Below are positions 1 through 5,570 of a DNA stretch of 11,334 nucleotides, one piece after another. A model generated the notes under the pieces. It was not told the DNA's origin and made no database searches. It worked only from the letters and a program-made list of their open reading frames with translations. Position numbers and translations under genes: made by a program. Numbering within the stretch: position 1 is the first letter of the stretch; every line of letters starts with the position of its first letter. The stretch comes from JAEMQF01 sp031419715. Its GTDB lineage: Bacteria; Pseudomonadota; Gammaproteobacteria; Burkholderiales; Burkholderiaceae_C. The DNA is taken from NCBI GenBank assembly GCA_031419715.1, contig JANOLJ010000118.1, forward strand, positions 1-11,334, read 5' to 3'.

Positions 1-508
1 TCTTGGCCGAGAGCACCTTGCCGCCGCTGATCTTGGTGCCCGGGCACAGCCCCAGCCACGAACAGAAGTGCTTGACGGTTTCAAAGCGACTCAGGTCCGG
101 CCCGATCTCGGACAAGATCTTCATCACCGCCGCCAGCCCGAGCCCGTTGATGCGAGTGAGGTCCACCCCGGCCCAGTTAGCCAGGGTCTGACGGGCATCG
201 AACTCCGTGCGCGATTTGCTGCCCGCGCGCGGCGCCTTGCCCAGATCGACCTTGCGCTGCCCCAGTTCGCCCAGCAGCGCTTGCAGCTTGGCGTCGCACA
301 CACCGGTGGACTCCAGCGCCACCGTGTCCAGCCCGCACGCAATCAGCCAGTCGGCCATCGCGTTGAGGTCGCCGGTCATTGGACCCAACTCGCGTACCGG
401 GTCATCACTCGCATGTCGGGGCACCGCCACCCAGTGGCTCGATCCGCCCACGTCGATACCCGCCGCGTTGGGAAACACCAGATCATCATCTCGCTTGCGC
501 ATTGCCAT
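1..508 (-). pseudogene. IS110-family transposase, internally deleted and cut by the window edge
   Basis: Read on the minus strand from the ATG at 508, an open frame runs off the left edge (169 codons visible). Residues 17-21 (GIDVG, with D19) and 65-70 (LESTGV, with E66) match the start of the RuvC-like DEDD domain of IS110-family transposases. From residue 71 (CDAKLQ) the sequence resembles the region shortly before the C-terminal Transposase_20 domain, followed by FDARQTLANWAGVDLT, KILSEIG, SWLGLCPG and SGGKVLSAK. From memory of full-length relatives, well over 100 residues normally separate these blocks, including the later catalytic acidic residues. The junction lies near 298/299 and keeps the frame. 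I infer an in-frame internal deletion and a transposase unable to catalyse recombination. A GGAG lies just upstream of the ATG. The C-terminal end is outside the window. Confidence 0.8.
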
Positions 509-662
509 TTGCTCCAAGATAGTCAACGAACGGCAGCGCCATGGGATTCGTCGAATTCGACTCGATCTCATGAACGGGATGCACATCACTGTGCTCACCA
601 CTGTCGCCGACGATCCCCGGACCAGGCTCTCAGGCGGGCTCGCACCACAACGGCTGTAACCG
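509..662. other. Non-coding gap beside the IS110 remnant
   Basis: This 154-base stretch separates the IS110-like start codon from the stop of the LRAT-like gene. I see no convincing gene in it. It contains a perfect 10-base palindrome, TCGAATTCGA, at 551-560. In IS110 elements the non-coding end upstream of the transposase gene can carry the element's terminus and a structured bridge RNA, so part of this gap may be leftover IS end. That is inference from family knowledge; I could not identify the element boundary, and IS110 elements lack obvious terminal inverted repeats. Confidence 0.35.
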
Positions 663-1181
663 CTATACGCTCGCACCAATGCTATTTCGGTCATCGCGGC
701 GCTGCCGTTCACCTTGTAGCGCAAGATCGTTTCTCCGCGAACGCCGGGCGCCGACAGGGGCCTGGGAGGCTCTCAGGCCGAAGTAGGCCCCGATCCGCCC
801 GATCATGAGCCGGTTCAAGACCTTGCGCAGCCACGCCGAGAATGAATCCACCTGCTCGCTGCGGCTCGTTCCCGAGATGCACCACTGCGCGAAGTGCTCG
901 CAGTTGTTGTCCCAGAAGCTGTAGCGGTTCTCGCCCAGGCGGGCGCGGGCGCGTTCGATGGCGGCTTCGCCTGAAAACTTCGGCGCCACCCAGGCCCGCA
1001 CCTGCACGGCATTGCCGAGCGCGAAGTATTCCAGCGCCACTTCCTCGATGAGCCCGCTTTGAAACATGCCGTGCAGCCCGGCATAGTGGATCACGCGCCC
1101 GGCGCCGGCATACAGGCCGTGGTGCGCGTAACCCCAGCGTGGCGAGGTGAGGTGCGCTCCGATTGGCAGGTCTGTCAGCAT
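663..1181 (-). CDS. LRAT-domain (NlpC/P60 superfamily) protein
   Basis: This 172-residue protein has the hallmarks of the lecithin:retinol acyltransferase-like branch of the NlpC/P60 papain-like superfamily. An early HHGLYAGAGRVIHYAG block supplies two candidate catalytic histidines (H21 and H32), and NCEHFAQW near residues 93-100 supplies the nucleophile C94. Bacterial members are probably thiol hydrolases or acyltransferases acting on lipids or amides, but substrates are mostly unknown. The tail after about residue 140 is rich in Arg and looks disordered. I see no signal peptide, so it is probably cytoplasmic or membrane-associated. I chose the ATG at 1181 because GGGAG precedes it at good spacing and the family homology begins here; the frame is open to 1334, but that extension looks like non-conserved Arg/Gly/Pro-rich sequence. 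The gene lies between an IS remnant and a transporter gene of the same orientation. Confidence 0.75.
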   Translation of the reverse strand: MLTDLPIGAHLTSPRWGYAHHGLYAGAGRVIHYAGLHGMFQSGLIEEVALEYFALGNAVQVRAWVAPKFSGEAAIERARARLGENRYSFWDNNCEHFAQWCISGTSRSEQVDSFSAWLRKVLNRLMIGRIGAYFGLRASQAPVGARRSRRNDLALQGERQRRDDRNSIGASV

Positions 1182-1388
1182 GTGGGCTCCCGTGGACCGT
1201 GGTGGCGATTGGCCCCTTTTTTGGTCTATGGGCCTGAATCGAAGACTCCCCCACAGAGTACCTGCGCGCCCTCGTTCCTCGTGTCCGCTCAAGCCGGGAG
1301 TTCTTGTCAGACAACGCCGATGCCCGCCCGGCATGCACAGGAGCGCGCGGCGGGCCAGGAGGGTGCGAGGCCCGGGTGCGCGCGCGCT

Positions 1389-2285
1389 TCAGGCGACGAC
1401 CGATTCCGACGCCCGGGCAGAAGGCTTCGACAACTCGTTGAACACCAGCGCGGCGAGCACGGCGCTGCCGCCGAGCAGCGTCGCCAGGCCGGGCCGCTCG
1501 CCACCGAAGCCCCAGGCGAGCATGATGCCGAACAAGACCTCCAGCAACGCCAGCAGCGCCATCTCGGGTGCCGACAGATGGCGCGCAACACGCATCACGA
1601 GCACGCACGGAATGCCGAGCTGCACCACACCGAGCAACGCAAGCAAGGCCAGGTCATGCGTGGACAGCTCGAGCGGCCAGGCAAACGGCAGGCACGCCAG
1701 CGCCGACAGCACGCCACCCACCAGCACCGACACGCTGATGTCCACACTCTGCCCCGAGTGCTGCAACACGACCCAGTTGACGGCCGCCGCCACGGGAATG
1801 AACAAGGCGACGAGCACGCCCGCGATGTGGCGGCCCTCCATGCCCGACACGTCGAACGCATACATCGTGACGATGCCACCCGCGGCAACGGCAATCGCCA
1901 GCCAGGTGCGCCCGCCCACCCGCTTGCGCAACAGCCCCCAAGCGAGCAGGGCCGTGAACACCGGCGCCAGGCTTTGCATGATGAGCACGTTGGCCACTTT
2001 GGTGAGCGACAACGCCACCATGAAGCAGGTGAACATCACGGCCCACATCACGCCGCTGATCCACACCGCGGCGCCGCCCTGGGTGAGCACGGCAAACGGC
2101 GGCGCCGAGCCCGCGCGTCGCGGGCGCAGCAGGAACCAGGCGAGCACCGTCAGCGATGCAAAGCTGCTGCGCCAGAACGTGATCTCCAGGCCTTCGCTTG
2201 ATTCGAGATGCCGGCTCACCACGCCGCCGATGCTCCACAGCAAGGCGGAGAAGACCATCAACGCGATCGCGGTTCTGTGTTTCAT
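1389..2285 (-). CDS. EamA/DMT-superfamily inner-membrane transporter
   Basis: The 298-residue protein is strongly hydrophobic, with about ten predicted membrane spans arranged as two five-helix halves, the usual length and layout of EamA (drug/metabolite transporter) exporters. The opening segment (MKHRTAIALM then FSALLWSIGGVVSR) is typical of the family, as is the repeat-half motif around ALLEVLFGIMLAW near the C-terminus. Family members export amino acids, metabolites or drugs; the substrate cannot be read from sequence. The ATG at 2285 is chosen because the first helix starts right after it. The open frame continues upstream to 2528 but overlaps the dinB start and has no hydrophobic character. 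The Shine-Dalgarno sequence is weak. The gene is divergent from dinB, and 207 bases separate its stop from the LRAT-like start, so co-transcription with that gene is uncertain. Confidence 0.85.
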   Translation of the reverse strand: MKHRTAIALMVFSALLWSIGGVVSRHLESSEGLEITFWRSSFASLTVLAWFLLRPRRAGSAPPFAVLTQGGAAVWISGVMWAVMFTCFMVALSLTKVANVLIMQSLAPVFTALLAWGLLRKRVGGRTWLAIAVAAGGIVTMYAFDVSGMEGRHIAGVLVALFIPVAAAVNWVVLQHSGQSVDISVSVLVGGVLSALACLPFAWPLELSTHDLALLALLGVVQLGIPCVLVMRVARHLSAPEMALLALLEVLFGIMLAWGFGGERPGLATLLGGSAVLAALVFNELSKPSARASESVVA

Positions 2286-2436
2286 GCGGGGAGTGATTCG
2301 CGCGTCGCGCGGCGTGTCAATGAAGATTCGGCGTATCGGCGCCGGTGAGCAGACGTCTGCCGATGCGGGGCAGGCGCCACGTCGAGACGATAGCAGCCAC
2401 GCTTGCGGCTTGCCTGCGTTGACGCGCGGCGCTATG

Positions 2437-2452
2437 CTGTATGCATGTCCAG
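2437..2452 (+). promoter_or_regulatory. Putative LexA (SOS) box upstream of dinB
   Basis: The 16-base sequence CTGTATGCATGTCCAG fits the LexA pattern CTGT-N8-ACAG at seven of eight core positions (the right half reads CCAG). It lies 57 bases before the GTG start of dinB. A TTGACG hexamer at 2419-2424 could be a -35 element just upstream, which would put the box over the promoter, where a repressor would act. dinB is a classical SOS gene. No promoter or footprint was tested, and the -10 element is not clear. Confidence 0.5.
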
Positions 2453-2500
2453 TTCCAACGATCCGTTGACCCGGCGGCGGCCCGTTACGCCAGCCGCCCC

Positions 2501-2505
2501 GGAAG
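2501..2505 (+). promoter_or_regulatory. Ribosome binding site deciding the dinB start
   Basis: GGAAG ends four bases before the GTG at 2510. This supports the GTG over the in-frame ATG at 2441, which has no comparable purine-rich sequence before it. Confidence 0.5.
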
Positions 2506-2509
2506 CACC

Positions 2510-3733
2510 GTGAACACCACGCCGCCACGCCTGATCGCGCACCTCGACATGGACGCGTTCTATGCGTCCGTCGAGTTGCTGCGCTACCCCGAGTTGCGCG
2601 GCCAGCCGGTCGTGATCGGCGGCGGGCAGCGGCACCAACCGGTGCATCAAGCCGACGGCAGCCGCCGCTATGCCACGCTGCGCGAATACACGGGCCGCGG
2701 CGTCATCACAACGAGCACCTACGAAGCGCGGGCGCTGGGCGTGCATTCCGGTATGGGCATGATGAAGGCGGCAAAGCTCGCACCCGACGCGCTGTTGCTG
2801 CCGGTGGACTTCGACGAGTACCGCAAGTACTCGAAGATGTTCAAGGCCGCCGTGCGCGCCATCGCGCCGCACGTGGAAGACCGAGGCATCGACGAAATTT
2901 ATGTCGACCTGAGCGCGCTGCCGGGCGTGCACGCCGACGGCGGGCGCGCGATCGGCCTGGCGCTGAAAGACGCGGTGCTCGCGGCGACGGGCCTGAGCTG
3001 CTCGGTGGGCATCACGCCGAACAAGCTGCTGTCCAAGATCTGCTCCGATCTGGACAAACCGAACGGCCTGACGCTGCTGCGCGCCGAGGAAATTGCAACC
3101 CGCATCTGGCCGCTGGCCGCGAAAAAGATCAACGGCATCGGCCCGAAAGCGACGCAAAAGCTCGCGGGTTTTCATCTGCACACGATAGGCGACGTGGCCG
3201 CGGCCGCGCCGCAATTCTTGATCGAGCACTTTGGGAAGAGCTACGGCGCCTGGTTGCATGAGGCGTCGCATGGTCGCGATTCACGCGACGTGGTCACGCA
3301 CAGCGAGCCGGTGTCGATCAGCCGCGAAACGACGTTCGAGCGCGACTTGCACGCGGTGCGCGACCGGGAGATGCTTGGCGCCATCTTCACCGAGCTGTGC
3401 AATGAACTGGCGGGCGATCTGGCGCGCAAGGGCTACGCCAGCAAGACGATAGGCATCAAGCTGCGCTTTCACGACTTCAGTTGCGTGACGCGCGACCTCA
3501 CCTTGCCGGCGCACACGCTCGACGCCACGGCCATTCGGCGCGCCGCCGGTCTGTGCCTGAAACGCGTGGACCTCACCAGGCGTCTGCGCCTGCTGGGCGT
3601 GCGCGCGGGGGCACTCGCGAAGGTCTCGGACCTGGTCGCGCCGCAGGCTGCGGCGGCGCCATCGCTGGCGCGGTCAAATCATGAGGCTCGCGAGCCGCGC
3701 CCGGGGTACAGTCTGCCGCTGTTCGAACCATAG
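2510..3733 (+). CDS. dinB: DNA polymerase IV (Y-family translesion polymerase)
   Basis: This 407-residue Y-family polymerase copies past damaged template bases with low fidelity. Motif I is HLDMDAFYASVE (catalytic D13) and motif III is GIDEIYVDLS (D128 and E129), so the metal-binding carboxylates are present. SVGITPNKLLSKICSD and DKPNGLTLL (residues 165-190) are standard palm/thumb signatures, followed by a helix-hairpin-helix segment (KINGIGPKATQKLAGF) and the little-finger domain. Between residues 40 and 62 it carries an insertion of roughly 20 residues compared with E. coli DinB, which I recall from other Burkholderiales DinB proteins. I prefer the GTG at 2510 because GGAAG precedes it at good spacing; the in-frame ATG at 2441 lies inside the putative LexA box and would add 23 non-conserved residues. 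A hydroxy-acid dehydrogenase gene follows after 44 bases. Confidence 0.92.
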   Translation: MNTTPPRLIAHLDMDAFYASVELLRYPELRGQPVVIGGGQRHQPVHQADGSRRYATLREYTGRGVITTSTYEARALGVHSGMGMMKAAKLAPDALLLPVDFDEYRKYSKMFKAAVRAIAPHVEDRGIDEIYVDLSALPGVHADGGRAIGLALKDAVLAATGLSCSVGITPNKLLSKICSDLDKPNGLTLLRAEEIATRIWPLAAKKINGIGPKATQKLAGFHLHTIGDVAAAAPQFLIEHFGKSYGAWLHEASHGRDSRDVVTHSEPVSISRETTFERDLHAVRDREMLGAIFTELCNELAGDLARKGYASKTIGIKLRFHDFSCVTRDLTLPAHTLDATAIRRAAGLCLKRVDLTRRLRLLGVRAGALAKVSDLVAPQAAAAPSLARSNHEAREPRPGYSLPLFEP

Positions 3734-3737
3734 CGGC

Positions 3738-3752
3738 GCGCCCATGGGGCGC
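3738..3752 (+). terminator. Weak hairpin between dinB and the dehydrogenase gene
   Basis: GCGCCC and GGGCGC form a six-base-pair stem with a three-base ATG loop just after the dinB stop. No T-run follows on the plus strand, so it may only attenuate, or do nothing. With 44 bases between the genes, read-through from dinB is possible. Confidence 0.25.
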
Positions 3753-3777
3753 TGCACAAGATTGCCGGAGACCCACC

Positions 3778-4923
3778 ATGCCCGTCATCACCAACATCGA
3801 AGACCTGCGCCTGCTCGCAAAAAGGCGCGTGCCGCGCATGTTCTACGACTACGCCGATTCGGGCTCGTGGACGGAAAGCACCTACCGCGCAAACGTGTCG
3901 GATTTCCAGAACATCAAGCTGCGCCAGCGCGTGGCGGTGAACATCGAGAAGCGCAGCACCGCCACCACGATGGTGGGCGTGAACGTGAAGATGCCGGTGG
4001 CGATTGCGCCGGTGGGGCTGACGGGCATGCAGCACGCCGACGGAGAAATTCTCGCGGCGCGCGCGGCGCAGAACTTCGGCATTCCGTTCACGCTGTCGAC
4101 GATGAGCATCTGTTCGATCGAAGACGTCGCCGCCGCAACCACCGCGCCGTTCTGGTTCCAGCTCTACGTGATGCGCGATCGCGACTTCATTGAACGCCTG
4201 ATCGATCGCGCCAAGGCGGCGCGTTGCGGTGCGCTGGTGCTGACGCTGGACCTGCAGATCATCGGCCAGCGCCACAAAGACCTGAAGAATGGCCTGTCGG
4301 CGCCGCCGAAGATGACACTGCCGAACATCGTCAACCTGGCCACCAAAGTGCGCTGGGGCCTGGGCATGCTGGGCACGCAGCGGCGCGGTTTCGGCAACAT
4401 CGTCGGTCACGTCAAGGGTGTGTCCGACATGGCCGACCTGTCGGCATGGACGCAAACGCAGTTCGACCCGAGATTGACCTGGGACGATGTGGAGTGGGTC
4501 AAGAAGCGCTGGGGAGGAAAGCTCATCCTCAAAGGCATTCAGGACGTGGAAGACGCGCGCATCGCGGTGGACTCCGGCGCCGACGCGCTGATCGTCAGCA
4601 ACCACGGCGGGCGCCAGCTCGATGGTGCGCAGTCGAGCATCGGCGCGCTGCCGGCGATCGTCGAGGCGGTCGGCTCGAAGATCGAAGTGCACATGGACGG
4701 AGGCATTCGCAGCGGCCAAGACGTGCTCAAGGCCTGGGCCCTGGGCGCGCGCGGCACCTACATCGGCCGGGCGATGACCTACGGCCTGGGCGCGATGGGC
4801 GAGGCCGGTGTGACCAAGGCGCTAGAGATCATCCACAAGGAACTCGACCTGACGATGGCGTTCTGCGGGCGAACGCACTTGGCCGATGTGGACCGCGGCA
4901 TCTTGCTGCCGGGGACGTTTTAG
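3778..4923 (+). CDS. lldD: FMN-dependent L-lactate / 2-hydroxy-acid dehydrogenase
   Basis: The 381-residue protein belongs to the FMN-dependent alpha-hydroxy-acid oxidase/dehydrogenase family, TIM-barrel enzymes that oxidise (S)-2-hydroxy acids such as L-lactate to 2-oxo acids. The full active-site set can be matched by eye to glycolate oxidase: a Tyr in FYDYADSGS (Y23/Y25 region), QLY (Y130), LTLD (D158), LKG (K252) and SNHGGRQLDG (catalytic H276 and R279), then HMDGGIRSGQDVLKA and ALGARGTYIGRA for FMN phosphate binding. The QRHKDLKNGL segment (164-173) favours the lactate dehydrogenase branch. Length is normal for LldD. A membrane-associated respiratory role is known for LldD, but an oxidase or a different 2-hydroxy acid substrate cannot be excluded. 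A GGAGA lies before the ATG. The gene converges on the small unknown gene beyond it. Confidence 0.88.
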   Translation: MPVITNIEDLRLLAKRRVPRMFYDYADSGSWTESTYRANVSDFQNIKLRQRVAVNIEKRSTATTMVGVNVKMPVAIAPVGLTGMQHADGEILAARAAQNFGIPFTLSTMSICSIEDVAAATTAPFWFQLYVMRDRDFIERLIDRAKAARCGALVLTLDLQIIGQRHKDLKNGLSAPPKMTLPNIVNLATKVRWGLGMLGTQRRGFGNIVGHVKGVSDMADLSAWTQTQFDPRLTWDDVEWVKKRWGGKLILKGIQDVEDARIAVDSGADALIVSNHGGRQLDGAQSSIGALPAIVEAVGSKIEVHMDGGIRSGQDVLKAWALGARGTYIGRAMTYGLGAMGEAGVTKALEIIHKELDLTMAFCGRTHLADVDRGILLPGTF

Positions 4924-4938
4924 GCGCCTGTGGCGCCT
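4922..4938. terminator. Compact hairpin between convergent genes
   Basis: AGGCGCC-TGT-GGCGCCT forms a perfect seven-base-pair, GC-rich stem with a three-base loop. It begins within the stop codon of the dehydrogenase gene and ends 10 bases before the stop of the convergent minus-strand gene. Its symmetry would let it serve both directions. There is no T-tract, so activity as an intrinsic terminator is inferred from placement. Confidence 0.45.
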
Positions 4939-4947
4939 TGGGTCGGG

Positions 4948-5334
4948 TCAGTGCTCGCCGAACGCGGTGGGCTGTACACCGGGTGTGCGGCGGCGCCGCT
5001 CCAGCGTCAGGTATTGCTCGAACATCTCCAATGCCAGCTCCTTCAGCTCGGCGTTGCCCGTGCCATGCCCCAGCGACAAGCGCTCGAAGGCATATGCCGG
5101 GTCGCGGAACATGCGGCCCAGATGCACCGGCATACGGTGCGTCGCCATCAGCTCGTTGAAGCGGGCCAGCCGCCACAGGTCGATCTTCAACGACGCCGCG
5201 AGCAGCCACGACCAGGGGTCCGTATTGCCCACCAGAGGTATCGGCTCGCTGTGCGTGGCATCGCGCGGCGCCGTGTGGCCGGCGGCGCCAGGCCTCTTCG
5301 GGTACGGGCTCTGAACGAAAGGAATGACCATCAT
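4948..5334 (-). CDS. Conserved-looking hypothetical protein, 128 residues
   Basis: I do not recognise this protein. It begins MMVIPFVQSPYPKRPG and has no signal peptide, clear membrane span or cysteine. The middle (PWSWLLAASLKIDLWRLARF) is Trp-rich and looks helical. The C-terminal third (ELKELALEMFEQYLTLERRR) should be an amphipathic helix. The ordered composition, strong ribosome binding site and convergent placement support a real gene. I chose the ATG at 5334 because AAGGTGAGG lies directly upstream at suitable spacing; a second ATG follows immediately at 5331. The frame is open further upstream to 5406 without a comparable site. It lies downstream of dcd on the same strand, 235 bases away, so co-transcription is possible but not shown. 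Confidence 0.6.
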   Translation of the reverse strand: MMVIPFVQSPYPKRPGAAGHTAPRDATHSEPIPLVGNTDPWSWLLAASLKIDLWRLARFNELMATHRMPVHLGRMFRDPAYAFERLSLGHGTGNAELKELALEMFEQYLTLERRRRTPGVQPTAFGEH

Positions 5335-5337
5335 GCA

Positions 5338-5346
5338 CCTCACCTT
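5338..5346 (-). promoter_or_regulatory. Ribosome binding site deciding the start of the hypothetical gene
   Basis: Read on the minus strand this is AAGGTGAGG, close to the anti-16S consensus, ending three bases before the ATG at 5334. It favours the short 128-residue form of the gene. Confidence 0.5.
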
Positions 5347-5549
5347 TGCGTGTTCGTTGGCCACCGCAAGCGGCAGCACATCGCAAAGATAGCGGCGCCG
5401 GGACACACCCGAAGCATCGAATTAAGCCGGGCACAACGGCCATCTCGGCCGCGCACGGGCAAAGCTGCCAAATGATGCACGAGCGGGATGGCGCGACAGC
5501 CGAACGCCACGCGTGGACCCGGCGCGCTACCGCCGCGCGGCTTGGGGGC

Positions 5550-5570
5550 GCGGCTCTCCTGTCCAGCCGC
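5550..5570 (-). terminator. Possible hairpin after dcd
   Basis: GCGGCT and AGCCGC form a six-base-pair inverted repeat with a nine-base loop, starting at the last base of the dcd stop codon. There is no following T-tract on the minus strand, so the terminator call is weak. Confidence 0.3.

Noticed and set aside
1182..1388. Possible small gene or promoter in the gap between the LRAT-like and EamA genes
   Set aside because: No open frame with a ribosome binding site and no convincing -35/-10 pair were visible; I see nothing I can support here.
1059..2201. Long plus-strand open frame (380 codons), with another of 440 codons at 1147-2469
   Set aside because: Both run antisense over the EamA gene; their products are Arg/His/Gln- or Ser/Thr/Ala-rich with no domain, typical of antisense frames in high-GC DNA.
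2441..2509. ATG at 2441 as the dinB start
   Set aside because: It lies inside the LexA-like box, has no ribosome binding site, and adds 23 residues not typical of DinB; the GTG at 2510 has GGAAG at good spacing.
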